From Deltaproteobacteria bacterium (lineage in GTDB: Bacteria > Desulfobacterota > Desulfomonilia > Desulfomonilales > Desulfomonilaceae): a stretch of 35,600 nucleotides of DNA. Where the stretch lies: positions 1 through 35,600 of the forward strand of contig JAMCYH010000004.1 of assembly GCA_023474025.1 (NCBI GenBank). Direction: 5' to 3'. The position numbers were made by a program, and so were the translations under genes. The notes beneath the pieces are model-generated. The model was not told where the DNA came from. It worked only from the letters and a program-made list of their open reading frames with translations, and searched no databases. This document shows positions 8,501-17,730 of the stretch, in pieces. Position 1 is the stretch's first letter. Every line of letters starts with the position of its first letter.

Positions 8501-9295
8501 ACAATCAACTACACTCCTGGTCCAATGTCTATAAAATCGGAAGACACATTTCTCACTAGTTATGTTCTATTTGATAAGAAACCGGGGTTTGCGGAAGTCA
8601 ACGTTGTTGAAGCCGCTGACAGTTTCCTTAAATACAAAATAAAGACTGGCGAATTAAAACTTCCCCCGGGGTCTTCAATAACTTTCGCGGGGTCATATGA
8701 AAACCAGGTCCGTTCGGAACAAACATTGAGAATTGTAATACCAATAGCCCTCTGCCTTATTTTTACAGTTCTCTATTTGCAGTTCCATTCCATTCCGACT
8801 TCGCTTAATGTTTTTTCCGGCATATTTGTTGCCTGGTCCGGCGGGTTCATGATGCTGTGGCTTTACTCTCAGCCCTGGTTCCTCGATTTCAGCGTGTTCG
8901 GGGTCAACATGAGGGAACTGTTTCAGGTACATCCCTACAACTTGAGCGTGGCGGTCTGGGTTGGGTTCCTTGCCCTGTTCGGTATAGCCACAAATGATGG
9001 GGTCATTTATTCAACTTACCTGGACCAGGTGTTTGCAAGACATTCGTTTCATTCCATTCATGAAATTAGAGAAGCGACAGTTGAGGCCGGCATGAGACGA
9101 GTTCGGCCTGCTCTGATGACCACAGCGACAACTATACTTGCGTTAATACCGGTGCTCACTTCCCAGGGAAAAGGCGCGGACGTAATGGTCCCCATGGCTC
9201 TTCCGAGTTTTGGCGGGATGTGTATTGATATAATTACCATATTTGTTGTCCCTAACATTTATTGTCTTGTCAAAGAGATTCAGTTCAGAAAATGA
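5516..9295 (+). CDS. cusA: CusA-like heavy-metal RND efflux pump, enlarged
   Basis: This 1259-residue inner-membrane proton-driven pump of the HME-RND family is about 200 residues longer than E. coli CusA. Family marks include DAIPDIGENQ near the N-terminus, GVMVDMGIILCEN in the TM4 region, FMPDLDEGSFLYMP and GIATNDGVIYSTYLDQ. Methionines occur in LYMPTMMP, SMIETVI and IVMLQSGM, at or near the positions of the CusA copper ladder, which supports Cu(I)/Ag(I) over divalent metals (CzcA type). Extra hydrophobic segments between about residues 540 and 660 account for much of the added length. The gene follows the cusB-like gene directly and precedes a NosL-like gene. No CusC/TolC-type outer-membrane factor is present in the window. 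Confidence 0.92.
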   Translation: MDSITSRSENQHEKREGLFSKFMRFWIENKLFMALVLGFTLLGGISVAPFDWNISWLPRFPVPVDAIPDIGENQQIVFTTWEGRSPKDIEDQITYPLTVALLGVPGVKVIRSDSFFGFSTIYIIFKENIDFYWSRSRILEKLNSLQPGTLPEGVQPVLGPDATALGQVFWYTLEGEGFGLDELRTIQDYIVKYSLQSAGGVSEVASVGGYVKEYQVDVNPDAMRAHNVTLPEVYSAVQMSNIDVGAGVIEVNGAEYSIRGLGFIKSVQDLENSVVKVNNNVPLFIKDVATVSLGPAMRRGALDKEGAEAVGGVVVVRFSENPLQVIKNVKKKIAEIGPGLPTKKLADGRISQVKIVPFYDRTNLIYETLDTLNRALHEEILVCIIVVIVMMNNIVGSLLISSVLPLAVLLTFVIMKFVGVDANIMALSGIAIAIGVMVDMGIILCENILRRIEEAPSDSSMFDIVHASAVEVGGAVVTSSLTTIISFLPVFTLTGPEGKLFGPVAYTKTFAVAAALVLALALVPPLAHLAFTRRNISKHIRYTVYLIVGLVGIWLGLSVSWLIGVPLIFVSIVKIISRTLPERIQSKVPILFNIIALIFVTYLLTAHWLPLGLEKGLVRNFIFASGIIFGLLAVRKIFTANYRVILSWSLTHKPLFLSLPISLVIFGCVIWLGFDRVFGFIPWTVDKAVSTFSVNSVAKPTPDLNKESLIRSTRLWSSLAHKFPGLGKEFMPDLDEGSFLYMPTMMPHASIGEALNILQKQDVAIRSIPEVESVVGKIGRVESALDPAPVSMIETVITYLPEYKIDPATGQQEIDPKTGKPIRNWRPEIKTPNDIWKQIIKVSKVPGVTSAPKLQPIAARIVMLQSGMRAAMGVKIKGKDIHEIEKLGFEIEKYLKEVPSIDPSTVVADRVVGNPYLEIAIDRKAIARYGLAIKDVQDIIETAIGGKKITTTVEGRERYPVRVRYQRELRDSLESLKKILVTNKEGIQVPLSEVATINYTPGPMSIKSEDTFLTSYVLFDKKPGFAEVNVVEAADSFLKYKIKTGELKLPPGSSITFAGSYENQVRSEQTLRIVIPIALCLIFTVLYLQFHSIPTSLNVFSGIFVAWSGGFMMLWLYSQPWFLDFSVFGVNMRELFQVHPYNLSVAVWVGFLALFGIATNDGVIYSTYLDQVFARHSFHSIHEIREATVEAGMRRVRPALMTTATTILALIPVLTSQGKGADVMVPMALPSFGGMCIDIITIFVVPNIYCLVKEIQFRK

Positions 9296-9328
9296 TTTAA
9301 TGATGAAGAAATGAAAGGAGAATGCATC

Positions 9329-9850
9329 ATGCAAAAGACTTGTAGAAGGTTCGTTTTGGTGATTGGCGTTCTAGTCGTAATGCTTTCAGCGCCCGTTTAC
9401 TCCAACGCGACCCAAAATGTAGAACTTCCAGATGGTTCCAAAATTCAACTTCCGTTTTCGTGCCCAATTTGTGAAATGAAGGTTGAAGCCAACATAGGTG
9501 TCCTTGGGGCGCTAGTTTTTGCCAATGGAAAAGTAGTCGCTTTTGATAATATTTCAGAACTTTTTCGCTATTTGTTGTCACCCGATACGTTCGGGTTCAC
9601 CCCGAAGGACCTTAAGAAAGCGTTCGTATTGGATCATGATTCCAAGAAATTCATCGAAGCCAAAGATGCTGTATACGTGATTGGTCCAGAAATGGCCCAC
9701 ATGATGGGACGGGAAATGGAAGCCTTTTCGAACAAGGCGGCCGCTGAGAAGTTCATTGGCGGAAACAATGATAAAAAGATACTTGCTTTTTCTGAAGTCT
9801 CTCTTAAAGATGTAGCTCCGAAAAAGAAGATGTTAAAGATGAAACATTAA
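9329..9850 (+). CDS. NosL-like periplasmic copper-binding protein
   Basis: This 173-residue exported protein has a signal-type N-terminus (about residues 6-27, no lipobox cysteine in place) and a NosL-like domain: CPICEM (45-50), NGKVVAFDNISELFRYL, an FVLDHDSKKFIEAKDAVYV-type core, then a Met/His cluster with M122, H124, M125, M126 and M130. NosL proteins bind Cu(I) and supply copper to nitrous oxide reductase, and many homologues occur without NosZ. ATG 9329 is preferred over 9311 because AAAGGAG at 9314-9320 sits 8 bases before it. Most NosL proteins are lipoproteins; this one appears to be cleaved and soluble, or anchored by its N-terminus. It is the last gene of the metal operon. A copper chaperone role is well supported by the motifs, but the client is unknown. 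Confidence 0.82.
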   Translation: MQKTCRRFVLVIGVLVVMLSAPVYSNATQNVELPDGSKIQLPFSCPICEMKVEANIGVLGALVFANGKVVAFDNISELFRYLLSPDTFGFTPKDLKKAFVLDHDSKKFIEAKDAVYVIGPEMAHMMGREMEAFSNKAAAEKFIGGNNDKKILAFSEVSLKDVAPKKKMLKMKH

Positions 9851-9965
9851 AAGACCTGATCAACTAGACCCAAAGGCTGGAATGGCAGGCGTTAGGATCA
9901 GAGCTTAGTGATTCTCTGAAACTTGGACGTTTGCCGTGATCAGATTAAATTACTGGAAGAACTGA

Positions 9966-11675
9966 ATGTCTCTGGAACGGCGATTTTTTATTTTTCTACT
10001 TGTCCCGGTTGCGATCATGGTCGCCGCTTTTGGTTTCTGGGGTTTTGTCTTTGCCAGAGGTTATCTTCTTGACCAGTGGCTCATCTCGATTCATCTCCAA
10101 TTGGAGAAAGCTGCCCACGAGATTAGCATGGCGCTCAATGAAAAACTTGAACTCGTCAATTTGATAGCCAGAGCGGAACATACTCCTGATAGGGACATCA
10201 CTCAGGCCTTCCTTATTCAGGAACTTACTGAAAAGCCTGGGGTACGTTTTGTAGACATAATTGCTCCACCATCCAGAGCGACCAAAGAACGCATGCCCCA
10301 GACAGAGGACTCCAACGGGGATAAACTTAGCGGTACTTATACCATGGAGATATGTGGAGATTTTGGTTTTTGCGCCCCCGTGATGGATCCAAACTCTCCA
10401 GACAAAACACTCAGGATAATAAGAAATTTGGATCCTGAAAACCCCGAAGGTTCTCGTAAGCTGCTTGTACGGATAAGTTTCGACTCATTCCTCGAACCAA
10501 TAAAAAAAATGAACTTTGTTGAAGGTGGATCTGCCTGGCTTGTAACAAGCACCGGCCAGTTTCTGGCCGTTACAGACAAATCGTACGCCGACAGGAAGAG
10601 GATCGCTGATAATGGTGATCCACTGGAGACGACAATTCTGGAGAACATCAGGAAAAAACCTTATGGTCACGTCTTTGGACCGGGAACCCCCCCAAAGGTG
10701 GTTGCAGGTTTTTATAAAATTCATTCCGTAAATTGGTACATAGTCTTAATTTCACAAGGCAGGATCATGTTGGAACCAATTATACAGTTTCGGTTCTACT
10801 ACACCGTGGCTGGCCTGATCGCCCTAACAATAATCCTGTCATTGATTAGGATCGTGACACGATCCGTCGTTACTTCAATTTCCGAAATATCGGACGCGGC
10901 TGTTCGAGTGCAGGAAGGTGATTATTCCTTAAAGTTACCTGAGTACCGAAGAGATGAAATAGGTCAACTGAATCGAAGTTTCAATCAAATGGTACAAGGT
11001 CTTAAGCAACGAGACCTTATTGAACAAACCTTTGGAAGGTATGTAGACAAAAAAGTCGCTCAAGATTTGATGAGCAGTCCGGAAGCTCTTAAACTCGGTG
11101 GTGAAAAAGCCGTAGTATCAATAATGATGTCCGATCTTCGTAATTTCACGGTAATATCAGAGCAATTAAATCCCGAGATCGTAATTACGATATTAAACAA
11201 TTATTTTTCCAGGATGATTTCCGTGATTGAGAGATATCGTGGAATTATCGTTGATTTCTACGGCGATTCAATACTCGTATTTTTTAACGGGGTCGATTCC
11301 AACATTACGGAAAGGGCTTATGACGCCTTGTGGTGCGCCTTGGAAATGCAAGATGAGATGGAGGTTTTTGTTAAGGAAAGTGTAGCAAAGGGGTTCCCTG
11401 AACTATCCATGGGAATCGGAATTAATACGGGTGAAGTTGTAATCGGTAATATCGGCGCTAAATCCAGAGCAAAATATGGCATAGTGGGAGCGGATGTTAA
11501 TCTTACGGACAGAATACAGGCCACAGCTAGTCCCGGAAAGGTAATCATTTCTGAAACAACTTATGAGTTGGTAAAAGACAGATTCGCGGCAATCAGGGAA
11601 TTTGAAGTCTGCTTAAAAGGGGTAATGGATGAGAAAAAACTGTATGAAATCGATTACACATCGTTAAAGAGGTAA
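9966..11675 (+). CDS. Membrane sensor class III adenylate/guanylate cyclase (HAMP-cyclase)
   Basis: This 569-residue protein has a membrane segment (8-30), an extracytoplasmic sensor region of about 240 residues (Cache-like, with C130 and C136 close together), a second membrane segment (278-296), a HAMP domain (297-350) and a class III cyclase domain (about 380-560). The metal-binding aspartates D390 (MMSDLRNFT) and D434 (YGDSILVFF) and the catalytic pair N512/R516 (VNLTDR) are present. The base-selecting positions are not canonical: the lysine position appears to be D430, and the Asp/Thr position of the YGIVG strand is a glycine, so ATP versus GTP preference cannot be read off. It starts 115 bases after the metal operon and is probably separate. 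The signal sensed is unknown. Confidence 0.88.
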   Translation: MSLERRFFIFLLVPVAIMVAAFGFWGFVFARGYLLDQWLISIHLQLEKAAHEISMALNEKLELVNLIARAEHTPDRDITQAFLIQELTEKPGVRFVDIIAPPSRATKERMPQTEDSNGDKLSGTYTMEICGDFGFCAPVMDPNSPDKTLRIIRNLDPENPEGSRKLLVRISFDSFLEPIKKMNFVEGGSAWLVTSTGQFLAVTDKSYADRKRIADNGDPLETTILENIRKKPYGHVFGPGTPPKVVAGFYKIHSVNWYIVLISQGRIMLEPIIQFRFYYTVAGLIALTIILSLIRIVTRSVVTSISEISDAAVRVQEGDYSLKLPEYRRDEIGQLNRSFNQMVQGLKQRDLIEQTFGRYVDKKVAQDLMSSPEALKLGGEKAVVSIMMSDLRNFTVISEQLNPEIVITILNNYFSRMISVIERYRGIIVDFYGDSILVFFNGVDSNITERAYDALWCALEMQDEMEVFVKESVAKGFPELSMGIGINTGEVVIGNIGAKSRAKYGIVGADVNLTDRIQATASPGKVIISETTYELVKDRFAAIREFEVCLKGVMDEKKLYEIDYTSLKR

Positions 11676-11780
11676 ACATCCTGGTCCATTAACTCCAAAA
11701 AAAACCCAGTTAAGATCAGAATTCTACAATTAGCCGAAGGCGTCCCTCAGATCAATTTTTTCCCTTTTTCAAAGAAACGG

Positions 11781-12617
11781 TCAATACACTATGGCAGCGT
11801 AACCGACAAAACTCGGCCCCGGAAGGATATCGTAACTCGTATAGTAGTCCAAAAGTCGTCCCAGATTTATTCCGTTGAGTCTTGCGATCTCAATCACTGA
11901 CGCGATAGGTCCGGCAGAGCAGGTATTTTGCCTTATAGCGGCATCTCTGATAAGCTCGACAGCCTCCATTTTAATAGCTTTTTCAATTAACGTTCTGTCA
12001 TTCTCTTCTTTGACCCATCTCAACGATGAAGCGCCTGTTCCTTTTGGAACAAAGCCATAATTCGGACCATAGTGAGTCAGATCGGCTGAACCTATAAACA
12101 CTGATTTTAATCCATTTTCATCCAAAAGACTTTTAACATTTCGAGCCAGGTCAAATGCCTTTTCAGAAGAGGGAGAATGTAAAGCTATTACTTTGGACTC
12201 CGGGAAAAAATATCGAACCATAGGCAGTTGAATTTCTACGGTGTTATCTGAGAAGCCTCGTTCAACAGGTGAAGCGTGCCCTCCATTTACCAGGCTGTAC
12301 GTGACGTGGGCGTCCAGAACCTGTGGGCCGAAAGGAGTTTCCCACGCTTCTTCCATATATGCTATCGGCCCATATCCGCCTGGTAGGTGTCCACCAAAAA
12401 TAACTACACGATCTACAGGGCCACCGGATGACAGCGTCCTGGTAACTTTTGCGGACGCTCTGCCGGAAAATCCCCAACCGGCGTGAGGCGCCACTCCAGC
12501 CACCCACTTCCCTTCAGGCGGCTCAAAACCTATTAGAAAATGTGATATCTCCCGTTCGCATTCTTTAGCTGTTCCCGGGTACCAGCCGATCGGCAACATC
12601 CTTCTTCTGACATTCAT
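11781..12617 (-). CDS. amrB: Memo-like protein (AmmeMemoRadiSam system protein B)
   Basis: This 278-residue protein is the normal length for a stand-alone Memo domain, a fold related to extradiol dioxygenases. Family marks are APHAGWGFSG (H45), FGGHLPGG (H77), SADLTHYG (H182) and NTCSAGP (C233). H45, H77 and C233 correspond to the metal-binding His/His/Cys set of human MEMO1. The usual EHSIEVQLP motif reads DNTVEIQLP, so that histidine is missing. In many prokaryotes the gene sits with AMMECR1 (A) and a radical SAM gene, but neither is nearby. It lies just downstream of carB on the same strand, with a 76-base gap. The biochemical role of the family in bacteria is unsettled. Confidence 0.8.
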   Translation of the reverse strand: MNVRRRMLPIGWYPGTAKECEREISHFLIGFEPPEGKWVAGVAPHAGWGFSGRASAKVTRTLSSGGPVDRVVIFGGHLPGGYGPIAYMEEAWETPFGPQVLDAHVTYSLVNGGHASPVERGFSDNTVEIQLPMVRYFFPESKVIALHSPSSEKAFDLARNVKSLLDENGLKSVFIGSADLTHYGPNYGFVPKGTGASSLRWVKEENDRTLIEKAIKMEAVELIRDAAIRQNTCSAGPIASVIEIARLNGINLGRLLDYYTSYDILPGPSFVGYAAIVY

Positions 12618-12693
12618 CGAAACACCTCTTTGAATTCATTCCGAAGGTCCCAGCAATATGTTTCTTTCAAAGCTGATTTACAAATAGCAACTT

Positions 12694-15600
12694 TTAGGAA
12701 TTATTGGAATAACAGCTCACCTGTCTGGCGGCCAAAGATAGTCTATGATACTCCTGTAACGACATTACTCTAAATTTATCCCCTCGACAAATGCTTTTAA
12801 GTCCTAAAGACAAAGCGTTGGCCCCAGCGAGTGTTGTAAAGTAAGGAACATTGTGATTTAACGCCGCCAAGCGAATATCGAGAGAATCCTTGAAAGATTT
12901 TTTGTCAGCGGCAGTGTTAATTACTAGAACAATTTCGTTTTTCTTGATCAGGTCAATGACATCCAGTTGACCTTCTTCATGCACCTTGGCCACCACCAGG
13001 CTAGGGATGCCCGCCGCTTCAAGCGCTGCCGCAGTGCCCTCGGTACATACAAAAGTAAATCCACATTGATGCATTCTTCTCGCAACAATAACGGCGGTGG
13101 CTTTGTCTCGGCCGGCCACGCTCAGGAAAACCCTTCCTCCTGACGGAATGGGGAAATCGGTACTATATTGGGCTTTCAAAAAAGCCTGACCAAATTCCAT
13201 GTCTATTCCCATGACTTCGCCTGTCGATTTCATCTCCGGCCCGAGCACAACATCAACCCCAGAAAATTTTATGAACGGGAAAACCGCTTCTTTAACGCTC
13301 ACGTGGTTCGGGATTATTTCATTTGTAAATCCAAGCGAGTCCAGCGTCTTGCCAGCCATTACGCGAGCGCCGATCTTTGCTAATGGGACTCCAATAGCTT
13401 TGGAAACAAAAGGAATAGTCCTCGATGCCCTCGGATTTACTTCGAGAACATATATTTCTCCGTCTTTTAAGGCCAGTTGAAGGTTCATCAAACCTTTTAC
13501 CTTCAATTCAATAGCCAGCATGCGTGTGATCCTGCGTATCTCATCAAGGTGGTACCTACCGAGACTATAGGGAGGAAGAGAACAGGAAGAATCACCAGAG
13601 TGCACACCGGCTTCCTCGATGTGTTCCATAATTCCACCGATAACTACCGCATTTCCATCTGCAACGGCGTCCACGTCGATTTCGAGCGCGCCTGTTAGAT
13701 ACCCATCTACTAGAATAGGATGTTCTGGGGAAGCTTTGACAACAGAAGTAAGATACTCTCTCAAGTCTTCCTCGTTATGCACGATTTGCATAGCGCGACC
13801 ACCGAGCACATATGACGGCCTAACGACCAGCGGATATCCAATTCGATCGGCCACCTCCATTACTTCGTCATAAGAATGGGCGATATCGTTAGGTGGCTGA
13901 TTCAACCCCAGAGTCAAGAGCATTTCTTTAAAACGTTTACGGTCTTCAGCTCGATCTATTGCGTCCGGTGACGTGCCAATTATTGGCACCCCTGCGTTCC
14001 ACAGTGCCACAGCTAGCTTTAGCGGCGTTTGTCCACCGAATTGAACTATCACACCATCGGGCTTTTCATGATCTACAATCTCCAGTACATCCTCAAAGGT
14101 TAGAGGCTCAAAATATAGTCGGTCCGAAGTATCATAGTCCGTGCTGACCGTTTCCGGATTACAATTAACCATTATGGTTTCAAAGCCATCTTCTTCAAGG
14201 GCAAACGCTCCGTGGACGCAGCAATAATCGAACTCTATACCTTGGCCTATCCTGTTTGGCCCTCCGCCTAGAATCATAATTTTCTTCCTATCGGTTACCC
14301 CGGATTCGTCTTCATCCTCGTAGGAAGAATAAAGATATGGTGTATGAGCCTCAAATTCGGCGGCACAGGTGTCGACTCTCTTGAAAACAGGTCGAACGTT
14401 TTTCCTTATCCTCAGATCACGGATCTCATCTTCAGTGGAATTCAGCAATTCAGCTAGCCGAATGTCTGAAAATCCCATTTTTTTAGCTTTTACGAGGTTG
14501 TCTAGCGCTAGCGATCCATCAAGCCAACCAGGCTCCTGTATCTGCGCTTCTGTTTCAATTATCTGGCGAATCTGATCTAAAAACCACGGATCAATCTTGG
14601 ACGCTGAATACAGATCAGGGATGCTGACACCGCTGCGCAATGCGTCACCGATCTGCCACAACCTGTCCGGAGTAGGCCGTTTGAGGCGATTCAGGATCTC
14701 TTCTTTTGTCAAACCAACAGGAAGCCGTGGTTCAAAACCATAAACATCTATTTCGAGCGAGCGAATAGCTTTTTGGAGGGATTCCTTGAAGTTGCGACCG
14801 ATAGCCATGACCTCACCAACAGATTTCATCTGCGTTCCAAGCGTATTGTCGGCGCCAGGAAATTTCTCGAAGGTGAAACGGGGTATCTTGGTCACAACGT
14901 AATCGATAGTAGGTTCAAAAGAAGCCGGCGTTTTAAGGGTAATGTCATTTGATATTTCATCAAGAGTATAACCCACCGCAAGTTTAGCGGCTATTTTTGC
15001 GATGGGAAAGCCTGTAGCTTTTGACGCAAGGGCGCTGGACCGGCTAACTCTGGGATTCATTTCAATTACCACGACCCGCCCATTTTCAGGGTGTACGCCG
15101 AACTGGATGTTAGAACCGCCCGTATCAACCCCTATCTCTCTAATGATCGCTACCGACTGATCGCGTAATATCTGGTACTCCTTGTCCGTAAGAGTCTGAG
15201 CCGGCGCCACGGTAATTGAGTCTCCAGTATGAACTCCCATGGGATCAAAGTTTTCGATTGAGCAAATAATGACAACATTGTCATTTCCATCTCTCATCAC
15301 TTCAAGTTCAAACTCTTTCCACCCAAGGACTGATTCTTCAATGAGTACCCTTCCTACCGGCGAAGCTTCGAGCCCCCACAGGGCCAGGCGTTCAAAACTT
15401 TCCTCAGTAAAGGCGATACTGCCGCCAGTTCCACCCAAGGTGTAAGAGGGCCTGATTACATTCGGGAAACCAATTTCCCTTGCAATTCTCCACGCATGAT
15501 CCAGAGAGTCGGCGTAACCGCTTCTGGGTAGGTCCAGTCCAATGTTGCTCATGGCTATTTTGAATTGATCCCTATCCTCAGCCTTGTTTATGGCTTCGAT

Positions 15601-15957
15601 TCCCGCGCCTATAAGTTCAACCCCGTATTTTTCAAGTATCCCCGCCTCGTGTAATTCGACAGAGCGGTTAAGCGCGGTCTGTCCACCCAATGTAGGCAAA
15701 AGCGCATCTGGGCGTTCTTTTGCGATAATGTTGGCAAGCACATCTATTTTTAAAGGTTCTATGTATGTAGCGTCTGAAAATTCGGGATCGGTCATAATGG
15801 TAGCAGGGTTGGAATTTACCAGCACTACCCTGAAGCCTTCTTCCTTCAGGGCTTTAAGCGCTTGAGTACCCGAGTAGTCGAACTCACACGCCTGGCCAAT
15901 AACTATTGGCCCCGAACCTATGAGCATTATTGTTTTGATGTCTTTTCTTTTAGGCAT
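12694..15957 (-). CDS. carB: Carbamoyl-phosphate synthase large subunit
   Basis: This full-length 1087-residue CarB makes carbamoyl phosphate from bicarbonate, ammonia and two ATP for pyrimidine and arginine synthesis, working with CarA in the cytoplasm. It has the two homologous ATP-grasp halves (each beginning with a glycine-rich motif: [17 protein letters not shown] near residue 13 and [16 protein letters not shown] in the second half), the oligomerisation region between them, and a C-terminal MGS-like allosteric domain (from about residue 940) that binds UMP or ornithine in other species. The start ATG has an upstream GGAAGAG element. carA is not adjacent. It diverges from the MATE gene across about 140 bases. 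Confidence 0.98.
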   Translation of the reverse strand: MPKRKDIKTIMLIGSGPIVIGQACEFDYSGTQALKALKEEGFRVVLVNSNPATIMTDPEFSDATYIEPLKIDVLANIIAKERPDALLPTLGGQTALNRSVELHEAGILEKYGVELIGAGIEAINKAEDRDQFKIAMSNIGLDLPRSGYADSLDHAWRIAREIGFPNVIRPSYTLGGTGGSIAFTEESFERLALWGLEASPVGRVLIEESVLGWKEFELEVMRDGNDNVVIICSIENFDPMGVHTGDSITVAPAQTLTDKEYQILRDQSVAIIREIGVDTGGSNIQFGVHPENGRVVVIEMNPRVSRSSALASKATGFPIAKIAAKLAVGYTLDEISNDITLKTPASFEPTIDYVVTKIPRFTFEKFPGADNTLGTQMKSVGEVMAIGRNFKESLQKAIRSLEIDVYGFEPRLPVGLTKEEILNRLKRPTPDRLWQIGDALRSGVSIPDLYSASKIDPWFLDQIRQIIETEAQIQEPGWLDGSLALDNLVKAKKMGFSDIRLAELLNSTEDEIRDLRIRKNVRPVFKRVDTCAAEFEAHTPYLYSSYEDEDESGVTDRKKIMILGGGPNRIGQGIEFDYCCVHGAFALEEDGFETIMVNCNPETVSTDYDTSDRLYFEPLTFEDVLEIVDHEKPDGVIVQFGGQTPLKLAVALWNAGVPIIGTSPDAIDRAEDRKRFKEMLLTLGLNQPPNDIAHSYDEVMEVADRIGYPLVVRPSYVLGGRAMQIVHNEEDLREYLTSVVKASPEHPILVDGYLTGALEIDVDAVADGNAVVIGGIMEHIEEAGVHSGDSSCSLPPYSLGRYHLDEIRRITRMLAIELKVKGLMNLQLALKDGEIYVLEVNPRASRTIPFVSKAIGVPLAKIGARVMAGKTLDSLGFTNEIIPNHVSVKEAVFPFIKFSGVDVVLGPEMKSTGEVMGIDMEFGQAFLKAQYSTDFPIPSGGRVFLSVAGRDKATAVIVARRMHQCGFTFVCTEGTAAALEAAGIPSLVVAKVHEEGQLDVIDLIKKNEIVLVINTAADKKSFKDSLDIRLAALNHNVPYFTTLAGANALSLGLKSICRGDKFRVMSLQEYHRLSLAARQVSCYSNNS

Positions 15958-16099
15958 AAAAATATTCTCTTCCGCTACATGTGTATTTATAAATCAGGAT
16001 TTTCAGAACATGATATAAATCTTACAGACTATATGGCTGTTAGCTTAAAAATTCAAGATTAACTCTTTGCAGACGAAGCTCGAGTTTCCGGGACAACAA

Positions 16100-17551
16100 A
16101 TGTCGATTTTTGATTTCGGCGAAGTCAGGCTGCACTTGAAAGAATCATGGGCCATTGGGTGGCCCATGATGCTGGTCATGTTCTTCCAATTCTCAATTGG
16201 AATAGCTGATGTTTACGTGGCTGGGCTGCTTGGGTCGGATGTTCTGGCGTCTGTAGGATACGTAGGTCAACTGTATTGGACACTGATGATACTTGCCAAC
16301 GCGATATCTGTTGGCACCGTTTCAATGGTATCCCAGGCCTATGGAGCAAGATCTCGGATCGGAGTAGGTCATATCTCCGCCAACTCCATGACCATGGGAA
16401 TCGTGATCTCCGGAATAATAACTGTTGTTTCATGGCGATATGCACATGAGATTATAGAGCTTTCGGGAATGCCTGATTCTATAAGAGGAATCGCTGAGAA
16501 TTTTATCAAAATCTTTTCTCTCGTCCTAATGCCCACATATTTGATGATAATCACCAGTGGGATTCTGAGGGCTTCAGGTCGGGTAAAAATCGCGATGGTG
16601 TTTAGTTGCGCGGCATCGCTATCGAATGTGATTGGGGATTTTGTTCTGGTTTTCGGCTGGGGGCCCATACCATCATTCGGATATCAAGGCATAGCATGGT
16701 CAACGGCTTTCGCTACGACGTTAGGCATGTGTTTAAACCTTTCCATTATATTCACAGGTCCATACGGGATCACCCTGACCTCAATGGGCAGGCCATTGGG
16801 GAAATGTTTAAAAAACCTTGTAAGGCTGGGTGTTCCTACGGCTCTTCAGCAAACAGCCTGGAACGCCGGAACTTTGGTCGTCTATTTCCTGATTACGAGA
16901 TTGGAAGGTTCCCAGGTCACGGCCCTGGCGGCCATAACGGCAGGTGTTCGTGTAGAAGCGATAATATTTCTACCTATTTTCGCATTCAACATGGCAGCGG
17001 CAGTAGTTACCGGAAACCGACTAGGGGCAGGAGATTTTGCCCGGGCCAGGGCAGGAGCGAAAGTCACCGCCTTTTTATGCGTCTCGATCATTATGGTTCC
17101 CACTGCGGCTGTATTTGTGTTCGCTCCCAAGGTCTCGAGTTTTCTGACGACTGATCCGGCCGTTTTAGCGGAAATGACCAGATACTTGCGTATCAACATG
17201 TTGGCCGAGCCGTTTTTTGCTTTGGGCATCTCATTGGCCGGGGCTTTGCAAGGCGCTGGAGACACTTTTGGCACGATGCGTATAATATTTGCCAGTATGT
17301 GGTTATTCAGGATTCCTTTCATTGTGTTCGCCATTTATGTGCTGAAGATCAGCCCCACAGGAATCTGGTGGTGTATGGCAGTGTCTGTCGTGATAATGTG
17401 TGTCCTCCTGGTTCACAGATTTCGTGGTAACGAATGGATACACGCGTCAATGGACAAGGACAAAAAGACGATGCTTTGGGAATCATGTTTACCACTTCAG
17501 GCGCCCATACCGACTGTCGCAAGTCGGGATGACGACTTTCCAGGCACTTAA
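16100..17551 (+). CDS. MATE family efflux transporter
   Basis: This protein of about 483 residues has twelve hydrophobic segments and typical MATE motifs: an N-terminal SWAIGWPMMLVMFFQF helix, GSDVLASVGYVGQL, the SMVSQAYGARS motif, and AAVVTGNRLGAGDFARAR in the second half. MATE pumps export cationic drugs or metabolites in exchange for Na+ or H+. ATG 16100 is chosen because GGGA lies 6 bases before it; an in-frame TTG at 16067 has only a weak ribosome site. The gene stands between carB (divergent) and the autotransporter gene (same strand, about 180 bases on), so no operon partner suggests its substrate. Confidence 0.9.
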   Translation: MSIFDFGEVRLHLKESWAIGWPMMLVMFFQFSIGIADVYVAGLLGSDVLASVGYVGQLYWTLMILANAISVGTVSMVSQAYGARSRIGVGHISANSMTMGIVISGIITVVSWRYAHEIIELSGMPDSIRGIAENFIKIFSLVLMPTYLMIITSGILRASGRVKIAMVFSCAASLSNVIGDFVLVFGWGPIPSFGYQGIAWSTAFATTLGMCLNLSIIFTGPYGITLTSMGRPLGKCLKNLVRLGVPTALQQTAWNAGTLVVYFLITRLEGSQVTALAAITAGVRVEAIIFLPIFAFNMAAAVVTGNRLGAGDFARARAGAKVTAFLCVSIIMVPTAAVFVFAPKVSSFLTTDPAVLAEMTRYLRINMLAEPFFALGISLAGALQGAGDTFGTMRIIFASMWLFRIPFIVFAIYVLKISPTGIWWCMAVSVVIMCVLLVHRFRGNEWIHASMDKDKKTMLWESCLPLQAPIPTVASRDDDFPGT

Positions 17552-17730
17552 TACAGTCTCGAGGTCGATCTTGAAGGTGGCTGTCATTTGGAAAATTGCC
17601 ACATTTTTCGCCAGATCGGATTTCAGGATTAATATTTACACTCGAAATATGGTTTTTTTGTTGACTCTCCCTTTCGATTATCATTAATAGTTAGACTACA
17701 AAATTTTCCAAAGTGGTAGGTAGGGGTAAG

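Noticed and set aside
16606-17154. Plus-strand open frame of 182 codons inside the MATE gene
   Set aside because: It is an alternative frame of a clear MATE protein; its composition looks like noise.
17552-17730. Promoter for the autotransporter gene from TTGACT at 17661
   Set aside because: No acceptable -10 hexamer lies at 16-18 bases from it.
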